Positions 45,801-54,055 of a stretch of 64,000 nt of DNA are shown here, one piece after another. Both the position numbers and the translations under genes were made by a program. The notes under the pieces were generated by a model that saw nothing but the letters and a program-made list of their open reading frames with translations, did not search any database and was not told the DNA's origin. This stretch comes from Echinicola vietnamensis DSM 17526. GTDB taxonomy: Bacteria > Bacteroidota > Bacteroidia > Cytophagales > Cyclobacteriaceae. How positions within the stretch are numbered: the stretch's first letter is position 1; the number at the start of each line of letters is the position of its first letter. The stretch covers positions 132,001 through 196,000 of the forward strand of contig NC_019904.1 of NCBI RefSeq assembly GCF_000325705.1. The letters are read 5' to 3'.

Positions 45801-46857
45801 CTAACCGCTCATGAACCACATCCAACGCTGCACGCTTTTGGGAAACCACCAAGACCTTCATATCCCTGGAAATAAAATCAGCCACCAAGTTACATATGAG
45901 CTGGGATTTCCCCGTACCAGGTGGACCTTCCACTACACAGGATCCACCGCTTCGAACACTTTTGAGCACCTCCTCTTGGCTGGCATCCAGCGGCAGGGTG
46001 TTAAACAAGCTTTCTGCTGATCGCGAGGAATGGTGACCATCCATTTTGGCATACCAATCCATAAAAAGGCCCTCCAGATCCGTTCCCGGAAATTTCTCCA
46101 TCAATTCCTCATAGTCCCTCATCAGAAAGGAACTCTTCTGGGAAAATTGTCCCAAAATTGCATTGGGACGAAGCTTAAGCATCCCCGTTTGAAAAACTTT
46201 CTCCGCTTCCGCAGAACTGGTCTCCCTAAAACCATCCAACTTATCCTGAAACAGTTCTTGACTAAAATTTAAGGTCAATTCCTTTTGAAGAAATTGGTAT
46301 AGAGCGGTTCGGAATGGGGTAGGTTCTTTGGGGAATTGTTCCATTGGATTTTCCCACCAGTCCTTTTTAAAAGGCTGTTGATTGGCCCGGGCATATGCCA
46401 ACAGAAATGCCCTGTTGAAGAATGGTTGATCGCCTGATTTTTTCTTAATGTACCACTTTTTACCTTCTTCAGTTATGCGAACGGGAAAGAACAACAAAGG
46501 ACATCGGACGACCTGATCATTGGACAGCTTTCCTTCAATAAACGGCCATCCTACATATAGGCTTTTTTCACCACTCTCTTCTTCTGCAAGTTTTACGCGC
46601 TGGCCAAGCCTTTTGAGCCTAACAGATAGTTGATTCACCTGAGCATTCCTGGCATCCCCGGCGGGAATGAGCGGGATTTTCTTCTTTCTCCCCAGTAGCT
46701 CCGTAATATAGGTGAAAGCATTATCATATTCCAAAAATTCAAATTCTTTCAGGTCTATCATTTGGCCCGTCATCAGTTTGGGTAAGAAAATGGACCTGTT
46801 CCTTGCAGACAAATCCATCAATCTGTTCATATAGACCCGAAAGATATCCTTTATCAT
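42865..46857 (-). CDS. DUF4011-type SF1 helicase with nuclease-like C-terminus
   Basis: A 1330-residue protein. The N-terminal 'NRLMDLSARNRSIF' matches the 'LLDLs.RN' motif of DUF4011. Superfamily 1 (UPF1-like) helicase motifs: Walker A 'VEGPPGTGKSQLICNL' (311-318), Walker B 'DLVVFDESSQCYAERGLPAM' (about 940), motif III 'AGDSQQLQPF', motif IV-V region 'EGHYRSKS' and 'ENVQGDEFDVVLFSIGY', motif VI 'LNVAITRARSKV' (about 1170). Between Walker A and B is a helical insertion of about 600 residues. The tail (about 1230-1330) resembles the Vsr/PD-(D/E)XK nuclease domain of these proteins, but the E-x-D-G position reads ILTDDN, so the catalytic Glu seems lost. Related large helicases occur in defence islands; no other defence gene is near. 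Confidence 0.85.
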   Translation of the reverse strand: MIKDIFRVYMNRLMDLSARNRSIFLPKLMTGQMIDLKEFEFLEYDNAFTYITELLGRKKKIPLIPAGDARNAQVNQLSVRLKRLGQRVKLAEEESGEKSLYVGWPFIEGKLSNDQVVRCPLLFFPVRITEEGKKWYIKKKSGDQPFFNRAFLLAYARANQQPFKKDWWENPMEQFPKEPTPFRTALYQFLQKELTLNFSQELFQDKLDGFRETSSAEAEKVFQTGMLKLRPNAILGQFSQKSSFLMRDYEELMEKFPGTDLEGLFMDWYAKMDGHHSSRSAESLFNTLPLDASQEEVLKSVRSGGSCVVEGPPGTGKSQLICNLVADFISRDMKVLVVSQKRAALDVVHERLVKQGFGSFLALVHDFRTDRGAVFKKLADQINSLEVYKGLNRSLDAIQLERSFSKIVNVIDQHSDYLEEYRHALFNTEECGVPVKELYMSTSLDDEHLNLTQYYKHYHWSGLDEFLKDLKEYLYYYPKYEQADSFWLHRVDFAEFTANAIHRFKENLLEIKELKSTAELILGDLLYQPFEFPLVYQSFEQKDRLEELQKLISNKEVFAVLQRLMKYPKADMDLLWLENKVDIVKNLLAEEGVEWSVEDGAVEEIYQKVLHVIAMKDSWWKSLSLRFYRKEYREVWALLEHNELERNLTGLQVLVKMLENRLNLNHQYTLLDRKPWINLPDKPFEFPSFNHEFHILIEAVKARFILEELGVLTPYLIFENADFDHFRRILQELIGINELIEHKAGGWRTYFTTIQIKHLLTTSDEERLDKIKGTITEHFTEIVAMDRLKRKLRSVDIEVVNKLLDDYPEADFEELKQIFLSGLKLSWIEHIEAKYPVLQEMSLYKVKDILEEFSEAVDEKLKISRFITEMRLRENTFKKLEYNRLNNLITYRELQHQVTKKKRLWSIKKLLEKFEEEIFRLVPCWLASPETVSALFPIQSHFDLVVFDESSQCYAERGLPAMLRGKQAVIAGDSQQLQPFDLYKVRMDETEREGMDLEVVSLLELASHYFKKYTLEGHYRSKSLSLIGFSNQHFYDNKLTMLPEMSSLNQEECAYKWIKVDGTWDKQTNVAEAERVVEELITLVEGGAVGSIGVITFNYFQMELIIDLVLKEKSLKARLGKGIKVKNIENVQGDEFDVVLFSIGYARNKAGKFIANFGSLSKDGGVNRLNVAITRARSKVCVITSIGADDFKTKQIYNPGIRMLRDYLRYAEEVSQGKRVMIQEQTSGGFEVSWYLKNKLEGEYGGHTIRNSTISRNMDLELMVNGKYVGAILTDDNRLFTAKTAKEAFVYHPRILKEKGWNITQVFSRQYWMDREDLLQTKIPENLSEE

Positions 46858-46863
46858 AAATCC

Positions 46864-47676
46864 CTATTTAAATGGAGAATCCTTTTCCTTTGCCATGTGG
46901 TTATATACAATACCGTCCATTATTCCTGGAATCCATTTGTTCAAAAACACCGCCAGTTTCCCCTCGCTGGTCAATACCAAATCCCTTTTTTTCTTAATGG
47001 TGGCCTTGAGAATGTGATCGGCCACTTCCTTGGCGGTCATCATATCATCTTCATTTCTGGGAGATTCCCCTTGGGAATTCCCTGCTGCAGTAAGGGCATT
47101 ATTTCTGATATTGGAAGCCGTAAACCCCGGACAGGCTACCAACACATGAACGCCCCTTTTCATCACCTCCGTGCGCAGGGATTCCAAAAAACCATTCATT
47201 GCGTATTTACTAGCGGTATAAGCAGTTCTGGCGGGCGTGCCTCGATAACCATTGATCGATGAAATCCCAATAACCGACCCTTCTTGCTTTAATATCTCGG
47301 GCAAACAGTACTTAGTAGCATACACAGTTCCCCAGAAATTGGTATCCATTACCTTATGAAAGACCGCTGTATCCAGCTCTTCAAATAAAGCTCGCATGGA
47401 AATCCCCGCATTATTGATCAGGATATCAATCTTTCCAAAATGGGCAACCACATTATCTGCCATCCTTTGGTTATCCTCTTCCACTCCTGCATCAGCCAAC
47501 AGCCCCATGCAATCAATCCCTTCCTTCCGTAGCTTTACCAAGGTATTATCCAGTTTAACCTGACTCCTACCGGTAATGGCCACCTTGGCCCCTTCCATTC
47601 CAAATGCAATCGCACATGCTTCCCCGATGCCTGATGTCGCGCCTGTTACCACGACTACTTTATCAATTAATTTCAT
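46864..47676 (-). CDS. Short-chain dehydrogenase/reductase
   Basis: A 270-residue classical SDR. Cofactor motif 'VVVTGATSGIGEACAIAFG', 'DILINNAGISMRALFEELD', catalytic Ser in 'GSVIGISSINGYRG' and Tyr/Lys in 'RTAYTASKYAMNGFLESL'. The C-terminal region is longer than minimal SDRs ('LAVFLNKWIPGIMDG'), resembling the DHRS7/DltE-like group with a hydrophobic tail. The substrate is unknown. It is 6 bp upstream of the helicase gene, so they are probably co-transcribed. Confidence 0.9.
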   Translation of the reverse strand: MKLIDKVVVVTGATSGIGEACAIAFGMEGAKVAITGRSQVKLDNTLVKLRKEGIDCMGLLADAGVEEDNQRMADNVVAHFGKIDILINNAGISMRALFEELDTAVFHKVMDTNFWGTVYATKYCLPEILKQEGSVIGISSINGYRGTPARTAYTASKYAMNGFLESLRTEVMKRGVHVLVACPGFTASNIRNNALTAAGNSQGESPRNEDDMMTAKEVADHILKATIKKKRDLVLTSEGKLAVFLNKWIPGIMDGIVYNHMAKEKDSPFK

Positions 47677-48045
47677 TCCTCTTTCAAACTTTAAGCCTAA
47701 ATATAATCATTTCACCCTAATTGGGTAATCGAAAAGGAGGAAGAACCCAAGAAAGAATGCTGCGAATCGTTCGTTATCACACCATATTTCCCTACAAACT
47801 CCATAAAACATATACGGTTCAGAATGTGATTTAAACAAGCTTGTTTCCCCAATTTCAAGCAATTTTCACCCTATACAGTCTCCTTCAGCATAAGAAGGTA
47901 TGGACCTGTTTCATCAGTTTTTTTTTATGCTACCCTAAGGGCTGCCCTTCCAGCCCAAATAATCATCATCTTGATCCTAGGCTGTTGAGATTACTGCTTG
48001 GGAGGCATTGCCACAAATCGGATATAATGATTAATTTTGCAGCCT
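47677..48045. other. Intergenic region between SDR and rlmD
   Basis: About 370 bp. It holds a perfect 14-bp palindrome AAACAAGCTTGTTT (47833-47846) and the rlmD promoter; no gene is credible. A short plus-strand open frame from 47841 overlaps the rlmD promoter and start. Confidence 0.6.
48007..48039 (+). promoter_or_regulatory. Promoter of rlmD
   Basis: ATTG at 48007-48010 and TAATTTTG at 48032-48039 are 21 bp apart, fitting the Bacteroidota -33/-7 pattern (TTTG, 19-21 bp, TAnnTTTG). Transcription would start close to 48046. Confidence 0.5.
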
Positions 48046-49449
48046 ATGTCGAGAAAGATGAAAAACAAGGTATTAAAAAACCTTACGATAGAACGGATTG
48101 CCTCTGAAGGCAAGTGTATTGCTCATTATGATGGCAAAGTGGTGTTTGTACAAAATGTGGCTCCTGGAGATGTAGTGGACGTTAGGATCAGGCGAGGAAA
48201 AAGCAGCTTCATGGAAGGAGATGCCATCCATATCCATGAATACTCCAAAGACCGGGTGGCCCCATTTTGCTCCCATTTTGGGGTTTGTGGCGGATGCAAA
48301 TGGCAGCACATCAACTACGACCTTCAAATGAACTATAAGCGGCAGCAGGTAGTGGACCAATTTCAACGAATAGCCAAAGTCCCCATTCCTGAAGTCCTGC
48401 CTATTATTGGTTCGGGAGACACTCAGTATTATCGTAATAAACTGGACTTTACATTCTCCAACAACCGATGGCTGACCAGAGAACAAATTGATTCGGGTGA
48501 AGAATTCGAACGAAATGCCCTAGGCTTTCACATTCCCAAGCGGTTTGATAAAATCGTGGATGTCGACCACTGCTACCTGCAAGGAGGACTATCCAATGAG
48601 GTCCGCAATGCTTTAAGGGAGTTTGCCCTTGAAAACAGCCTGACCTTTTTTGATATGATCAAGCAAAATGGCCTGCTCCGTAACCTCATCATCAGAACAA
48701 CTACTACTGATGAAACCATGGTCATCGTCCAATTTGGCGAAAACCATCCTGAACAAATTGAGCAAGTCATGGATTTTCTTGCGGGGCGTTTCCCTTCCAT
48801 AACTTCCCTGCTTTACATCATCAACCTGAAAAAGAATGAAACGTTCCATGATCAGGAGATTCATACCTTCATGGGCAGGGACTACATCATAGAAGAAATG
48901 GAGGGGCTACAGTTCCGTATCGGCCCCAAATCCTTTTACCAGACCAATTCCAAGCAAGCGTACGAATTATATAAAGTCGCCAGAGAATTTGCCAGTTTAC
49001 AAGGGAATGAAGTAGTTTACGACCTATATACTGGTACAGGCACCATCGCGAACTTCATAGCAAAGAAGGCGAAACAGGTAATCGGCATCGAATATGTTGA
49101 AGAGGCCATTGAGGATGCCAAACTTAATGCAAAAGAAAATGGCCTGGAAAACACCCAGTTTTATGCTGGTGACATGAAGGACATGCTGACCGATGAATTC
49201 ATTGCTGACCATGCCGCGCCTGATGTGATCATCACTGACCCTCCTCGAGCGGGAATGCATGAAGACGTAGTCAATATGCTACTAAAACTAGCCGCACCTA
49301 AAATCGTTTACATCAGCTGCAACCCTGCTACACAAGCACGGGACATTGCGCTTTTAGGGGAAAAATATAGTGTAGATATCGTTCAGCCAGTAGACATGTT
49401 TCCTCAAACATATCATGTGGAAAATGTAGTATTATTAACACTGAAATAG
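48046..49449 (+). CDS. rlmD: 23S rRNA (uracil-C5) methyltransferase RlmD/RlmCD-type
   Basis: A class I SAM methyltransferase of about 467 residues. N-terminal TRAM domain ('SEGKCIAHYDGKVVFVQNVA', 'GDVVDVRIRRGK'). [4Fe-4S] Cys cluster 'PFCSHFGVCGGCKWQ' with a further Cys in 'VDHCYLQGG'. SAM site 'VYDLYTGTGTIANFIAKKA', 'IITDPPRAGMHEDVV', and catalytic Cys in 'IVYISCNPATQARDIALL'. It methylates U1939 and/or U747 of 23S rRNA; which one cannot be told. I chose the ATG at 48046: a TTG at 48037 falls inside the -7 box, and the ATG at 48058 is an alternative. Confidence 0.92.
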   Translation: MSRKMKNKVLKNLTIERIASEGKCIAHYDGKVVFVQNVAPGDVVDVRIRRGKSSFMEGDAIHIHEYSKDRVAPFCSHFGVCGGCKWQHINYDLQMNYKRQQVVDQFQRIAKVPIPEVLPIIGSGDTQYYRNKLDFTFSNNRWLTREQIDSGEEFERNALGFHIPKRFDKIVDVDHCYLQGGLSNEVRNALREFALENSLTFFDMIKQNGLLRNLIIRTTTTDETMVIVQFGENHPEQIEQVMDFLAGRFPSITSLLYIINLKKNETFHDQEIHTFMGRDYIIEEMEGLQFRIGPKSFYQTNSKQAYELYKVAREFASLQGNEVVYDLYTGTGTIANFIAKKAKQVIGIEYVEEAIEDAKLNAKENGLENTQFYAGDMKDMLTDEFIADHAAPDVIITDPPRAGMHEDVVNMLLKLAAPKIVYISCNPATQARDIALLGEKYSVDIVQPVDMFPQTYHVENVVLLTLK

Positions 49450-49534
49450 GGAGCAAGAATGTGTTATATACCATGATAAGCCCTAACCTTACTTCTACAG
49501 CCCCACTTCAAAAACTTCTAAAATTAAAAGTATC

Positions 49535-49909
49535 ATGAGAGACGATAATGATCCAGAATTGAACGGAAAATATTTGGGCACCATAACAAAGGACTTTGTA
49601 AAAGTAGCCGATACGTTGAAAGAAGCGTCGTATCAAGTTAGGTCCCGGAAATTTTCTGATTTCCCCATCTTTCCGGTTTGTAAATCAGATCAACCCATTG
49701 GACAACTTTTGATTGGCAATACAGACCTTAAGGTAGATTGGAACTATTACATCACCTATTTGGATGAATTTATCCAACGTAAATTGATCGACAATGAAGG
49801 CATTGAAGGCTTTAAAAACGCTTATAAAAATCCCGATGAATATTGCTGTTTATTTGTAGTAGACCAAGATTTCACCAACTTCGTGTATATCCCATACCCA
49901 AATGAGTAG
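49535..49909 (+). CDS. Hypothetical protein (124 aa)
   Basis: A small soluble acidic protein that I do not recognise. It has no signal peptide or membrane segment. The end 'EYCCLFVVDQDFTNFVYIPY' is hydrophobic/aromatic like a final beta hairpin, and the middle 'DWNYYITYLDEFIQRKLID' looks helical. Start ATG at 49535 has AAAATTAAAAG upstream, normal for an A-rich Bacteroidota leader. Coding signal is good (stable codon use, no repeats). It lies 85 bp after rlmD and before a hairpin; separate transcription is as likely as co-transcription. Confidence 0.7.
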   Translation: MRDDNDPELNGKYLGTITKDFVKVADTLKEASYQVRSRKFSDFPIFPVCKSDQPIGQLLIGNTDLKVDWNYYITYLDEFIQRKLIDNEGIEGFKNAYKNPDEYCCLFVVDQDFTNFVYIPYPNE

Positions 49910-49915
49910 GACTTA

Positions 49916-49948
49916 AAAAAATCCCTTCGCAAATGGCAAAGGGATTTT
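49916..49948. terminator. Terminator shared by the orphan gene and the surface operon
   Basis: AAAATCCCTT and AAGGGATTTT pair around 11 bases. On the minus strand it is followed by a run of seven T residues, making it the terminator of the adhesin operon; on the plus strand it can end the 124-aa gene. Confidence 0.8.
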
Positions 49949-49953
49949 CAGGA

Positions 49954-49987
49954 ATGCACGCAGCCATGTATCGATGGCTGCGTGCAT
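49954..49987. repeat. Perfect 14-bp inverted repeat
   Basis: ATGCACGCAGCCAT and ATGGCTGCGTGCAT are separated by six bases. It directly adjoins the terminator 49916-49948 and could be a second terminator arm or a dispersed hairpin. Confidence 0.7.
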
Positions 49988-50015
49988 ATTATTAAATCAA
50001 ACTAACCAAATTCTT

Positions 50016-53000
50016 TTATTGTGCTTTACGCGGTGTGTGCATAGCCGGATTCGTATATATTTTTCTTATCCTACATGCATTTACCTCGTTACTCAAATAT
50101 GGCTCCAGTTGGTAAGGAGCATTTTCGTACACTCCCGGACTGGTCTGTTCCAGATAATCATGGAAACCATTAAAAGGCCCCACATTGTCCCCTCCGTTTG
50201 AAGGATTCATCCGGGACATCCCAATGGTGGTAGTGGTATTTTGAGTGCTATCCGTTTCGCTAAGGTTTACCACTTCCCCAGAAACCATCAATGACTCCTG
50301 GTCATTTTTAAAGAGGTAATTACTAATCCCCGCTTCCTTAATGTCCGGACAGCCATCTCCGTCACTGTCTAGATCCAGATGATTGGCCACGCCATCACCA
50401 TCCGTATCTATCCCCTTACACTGGGGAGTTGCTAAAAACATATCAAACAAGTATGCATGAATATTAGCCACTACCTTTAATATATCTGTAGAAACAGTAG
50501 ATTGAGTACTATTATCCTTCATGATGGTAGCGTCCGGTAACAAAACCATGTTCGATGTCCTGCTAGATAGCAGAGTAGCTTTTCCATTTTTGTCCGTCAT
50601 CACCACATCGTACCTCTCGGTAGCAGATGATGCAGTCAACTGAACTGACCCAGTCTGGTCAAAAGTACTCACTGGCCAATACCCATTGGTCATAACGGAT
50701 TCCCCCAATGCATCATAGGGTGTATTGGGATTAACACTATTATTAACCAGTCTATAACCAAAGTCGATCGCGTTGTTTTGTACCACAAGCACTGACTTAT
50801 TGTTGTTTTCTCCCCAGGCCCTAACAGTGCTATTAAGAGTGGAAGGAAGTTTCTGGCTATTGCTTCCTGTCTGGTTGAGAAAATCTCCTTCCGTACTCGA
50901 TCCTAAATAGAACACATCTATCTGATCTTCAATCAAACGGGTCTCGGACACATCGTTAATCGCATAAGGGACGAGTGTTACATTTGGAATTTTATCGTAT
51001 ACACCATCAGGGCCAAAATTATCCGTATTGGTTAACATATTCTCCATAAGGCCTGTTTTCCCGACGGTGGTATCAACATAACCAATTTTAAACTCGCCTT
51101 GATTTGCCCCTGTACAAACCAAGCCTTCATCCACATCCAAAATCCCATCATTATCATCATCAAGGTCCACCGCATCTACAATCGTATCACCATCACTGTC
51201 CGTACATGTCGTATTATCCAAAGCATCAGGATAATAGGCACTCACATAATCAGGTATTCCGTTTAAATTCTCATCTACGGCATCAGCCAAGCCATCACCG
51301 TTAGTATCTGAAGACGTCCCCTTCTGTACATCAAACTGAAAATTAGGGGTAATATCCTCTGTGGCATTCGCCTCGAAGGCATCTGAACAACCATCACCGT
51401 CACTGTCCAGGTCAAGGTGATTTGGGGTTCCGTCTCCATTTGTATCCAACTCAGAACAACCATCTCCTATGAAAGTATCCATAACAAATGCCCAAGTATC
51501 TGCAATTACTTTTGTTGCATCGTTTTTATTGGGGTCAACCGTATTGGCTTCATCATTATAAATGGTGGCATCTGGAAATATCACCAGCTTCATCATGTTA
51601 TCTTTAACCAATGTAGGCCGGCTCTTACTGTCGACCATCAACGCCTCAAAACTTCTCGTGGATGAACTTATGGTCATTTTCACAGTTCCTGTTTGTGTAA
51701 TGGAAGAAACTGGCCAGTAACCATTGGTATATACTTGATACCCTAGCTCTCCATTGGGCACATCAGGTGGCAAGTCGTTGTTCGTTAAAGTATAGCCATA
51801 ATCCACTGCATTATTCTGCAAAACAAACAAGCCTTTGTCATTATTTTCCGCCCAACTCATTAGCACTGCATTGGTGGAGGAAGAAAGCTTATCTGAGCTA
51901 CCTTCAGAATTTGCAGTTGAGGATCCTGCAAAGAAAACATCGATATTATTAGCCTCGAGATTGGCCTCAGTGATTTCGGCCGATGAGCTAAATGGCACCA
52001 AAACGACTCCCCTCACCTTGTCATATGTCCCATACTCACCATAATTTTTGAGGTTAAGTAACATGTCTGTCGCTAAACCATCGTTACCTACCCCTGAGTC
52101 TAAATACCCTATAATGATATTTCGGTCTAATTCTCCACAAAAATGTCCTTCCGTTTCATCCAAAACACCGTCATCGTCATCATCAATATCTATGGCATCG
52201 CAAACCCCATCTCCATCCGTATCAGTGGGATCCACATCACATGCATCCAAAAGCGTAAAATCCAACCCACTACATGTGGTGGTACTTGGGTTAACAGCAA
52301 TGGTGGCAGGATTGGAGGACCTATACGGTTCGTTGTATACCGGCTTTAACAATACTGTTGGAAATGCATTATAAATCGTGACATTGTCCAGCCATATATA
52401 TTCTCCGCTACTACTTTCTGCTCTAAAACGAATAATCACATTGCTCTCACCTGCATATCCATTTAGATTGATATTCTGGCTTCGAGCGGGCTGATTGTCC
52501 ACATTTCCATCTGTATAGGTGTAAACCGTAGTGTAGGTGGCTCCACCATCTTTTGATAGCTCTACATGAAACTTATCAGTAGCATCAAGGTCATTTTCTG
52601 TATCATAATCAAACCGCAAATTTGCTGTCTTAAACTTGGACAAGTTAACTGCCCTATAAACCTGCGTATTATTATGAATGTATATATGCCTACTTTCTAA
52701 GTTATCGTCACCATTCGTGTTTGATGATATTCCTGAGTTGGCACTATTGCTTTGAGTCCAACTGGCGTCTAACCATGCATTGTAATCTCCTGAGCTATTG
52801 TTATTGCCAGAAAAAACATCCCCCGAGAAGTCGTCCTTTACGGTGATATAATACCCTTTATTTATCGAATAAGCACCTTGGGCGTCAGCATTGACTACTT
52901 TTAACAACTCATCTCCCGAGGAGATGTTTCCATTTTGATCAAAATCTGCATAAACTCGGATCATCGCATTTCCGACAGGATCCCCACCCGTATCGGTAAC

Positions 53001-54029
53001 ATCTCCAGCCAATGTACTACACCCTATACAGGCGGAAGCCACTTGCTGAATTTCACGAGAGGTCCCTCTTCCTTGGCCACTGGCTGCTTTTGTGGGTACG
53101 CCGTTTGAGCCTACTGTAGCACCTAAGTTGCTTACAACTGACCCAGCCACACCTGTATAATTGGCCCCAGAATTACCTCCGGCCAAAGCTGATGAAACCA
53201 AATCAGCGGCCGTAAATCCACCTTGCCCCTCCAAAGCATCCGGACATCCATCACCATCACTATCCAAATCCTGATGATCGGGGATCCCATCTCCATCGGT
53301 ATCAATTGATGTACAGATAGGATCACTTGTTTGAGAAAGATTCCCACCAAAAAACACTTCTGGAATAACATCACAGTATCCATTCAATCTTTCAAAAGTA
53401 ATGTCAATTCTCACTGTACCTGAAGCTGTACTCGGAGTAAAATAATAATACTTATTATCCTTTTCTCTTGGTTGACTGTGATAATTCCAGCCTGTCACTG
53501 AGGCAGTTCTAACTAAAGTATTATTGACATATATCTTTGAAGTAATCCTCACATTTGAGGTATTTTGGTCCACCCCATGACTACCATTTACATTAGAATA
53601 TACCAGGCGATGTTGAAATATAGCTTCTTTAGATACATCTAATCCGGAATAAGAATAATTCAATGTATAAGTACCTGTAATATCATTTTGAGTATCCAAA
53701 TATCCGTCTGAAAAATGTGTATAACTATTTTTTAACCCACCACAATAGGAGGTTCCTTCAGCCGGAATATTATTTGAAATTGCTTTCAAAACAGTTTTTT
53801 GTGAATTTGTCGTGCAAACAAAGCCCTCGTCAATATCCAAAATACCATCATTATCATCATCCAAATCGTTGTCGTTCAAAACTCCATCTTCATCGTAATC
53901 AGTGTCGCTGTTGATATTTTTCCGAACACTCTCAACCTTTACCCCACTATTCGAGACAACATCCTTTGGGACATAGCCTACCAATATGGCACAAACCACG
54001 AGAATCGATATATAACTTATTTTATGCAT
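50016..54029 (-). CDS. Large secreted protein with thrombospondin type 3 repeats and duplicated domain
   Basis: A 1337-residue exported protein with an N-terminal signal/anchor ('ISYISILVVCAILVGYV'). Asp-rich Ca-binding TSP3 units occur near 45-70 ('DDDNDGILDIDEG'), 245-270 ('DTDGDGIPDHQDLDSDGDG'), 605-635, 858-885, 945-975 and 1205-1230. An SdrD/Cna-B-like segment is near 335-385 and a jellyroll-like segment near 400-560 ('ANLRFDYDTENDLDATDKF'). Two copies of an unknown domain of about 220 residues lie at about 638-856 and 980-1203. The C-terminus (ending 'NPAMHTPRKAQ') has no recognisable T9SS type A or B sorting domain. It is the last gene of the surface operon, 26 bp after the 1948-aa protein. 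Confidence 0.85.
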   Translation of the reverse strand: MHKISYISILVVCAILVGYVPKDVVSNSGVKVESVRKNINSDTDYDEDGVLNDNDLDDDNDGILDIDEGFVCTTNSQKTVLKAISNNIPAEGTSYCGGLKNSYTHFSDGYLDTQNDITGTYTLNYSYSGLDVSKEAIFQHRLVYSNVNGSHGVDQNTSNVRITSKIYVNNTLVRTASVTGWNYHSQPREKDNKYYYFTPSTASGTVRIDITFERLNGYCDVIPEVFFGGNLSQTSDPICTSIDTDGDGIPDHQDLDSDGDGCPDALEGQGGFTAADLVSSALAGGNSGANYTGVAGSVVSNLGATVGSNGVPTKAASGQGRGTSREIQQVASACIGCSTLAGDVTDTGGDPVGNAMIRVYADFDQNGNISSGDELLKVVNADAQGAYSINKGYYITVKDDFSGDVFSGNNNSSGDYNAWLDASWTQSNSANSGISSNTNGDDNLESRHIYIHNNTQVYRAVNLSKFKTANLRFDYDTENDLDATDKFHVELSKDGGATYTTVYTYTDGNVDNQPARSQNINLNGYAGESNVIIRFRAESSSGEYIWLDNVTIYNAFPTVLLKPVYNEPYRSSNPATIAVNPSTTTCSGLDFTLLDACDVDPTDTDGDGVCDAIDIDDDDDGVLDETEGHFCGELDRNIIIGYLDSGVGNDGLATDMLLNLKNYGEYGTYDKVRGVVLVPFSSSAEITEANLEANNIDVFFAGSSTANSEGSSDKLSSSTNAVLMSWAENNDKGLFVLQNNAVDYGYTLTNNDLPPDVPNGELGYQVYTNGYWPVSSITQTGTVKMTISSSTRSFEALMVDSKSRPTLVKDNMMKLVIFPDATIYNDEANTVDPNKNDATKVIADTWAFVMDTFIGDGCSELDTNGDGTPNHLDLDSDGDGCSDAFEANATEDITPNFQFDVQKGTSSDTNGDGLADAVDENLNGIPDYVSAYYPDALDNTTCTDSDGDTIVDAVDLDDDNDGILDVDEGLVCTGANQGEFKIGYVDTTVGKTGLMENMLTNTDNFGPDGVYDKIPNVTLVPYAINDVSETRLIEDQIDVFYLGSSTEGDFLNQTGSNSQKLPSTLNSTVRAWGENNNKSVLVVQNNAIDFGYRLVNNSVNPNTPYDALGESVMTNGYWPVSTFDQTGSVQLTASSATERYDVVMTDKNGKATLLSSRTSNMVLLPDATIMKDNSTQSTVSTDILKVVANIHAYLFDMFLATPQCKGIDTDGDGVANHLDLDSDGDGCPDIKEAGISNYLFKNDQESLMVSGEVVNLSETDSTQNTTTTIGMSRMNPSNGGDNVGPFNGFHDYLEQTSPGVYENAPYQLEPYLSNEVNACRIRKIYTNPAMHTPRKAQ
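50420..52115 (-). repeat. Duplicated ~220-aa domain within the TSP3 protein
   Basis: Copy 1 (about 51463-52115) and copy 2 (about 50420-51092) share an ordered series of motifs: 'IGYLDSGVG'/'IGYVDTTVG', 'YDKVRGVVLVPF'/'YDKIPNVTLVPY', 'IDVFFAGSS'/'IDVFYLGSS', 'LFVLQNNAVDYGY'/'VLVVQNNAIDFGY', 'TNGYWPVSS'/'TNGYWPVST' and 'LVIFPDATI'/'MVLLPDATI'. TSP3 repeats separate the copies. The copies are diverged, so this is an old duplication. Confidence 0.85.
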
Positions 54030-54055
54030 AACATTGATTTTGTGTTCAAGGAATA

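Noticed and set aside
42865..47676. Helicase plus SDR as a complete anti-phage island
   Set aside because: No nuclease, methyltransferase, TIR, toxin or mobile-element partner is present, the nuclease-like tail seems inactive, and flanking genes (gldH, rlmD) are core; kept only as a possible solitary system.
47841..48107. Plus-strand open frame before rlmD
   Set aside because: It overlaps the rlmD promoter and start in another frame and has no recognisable features.
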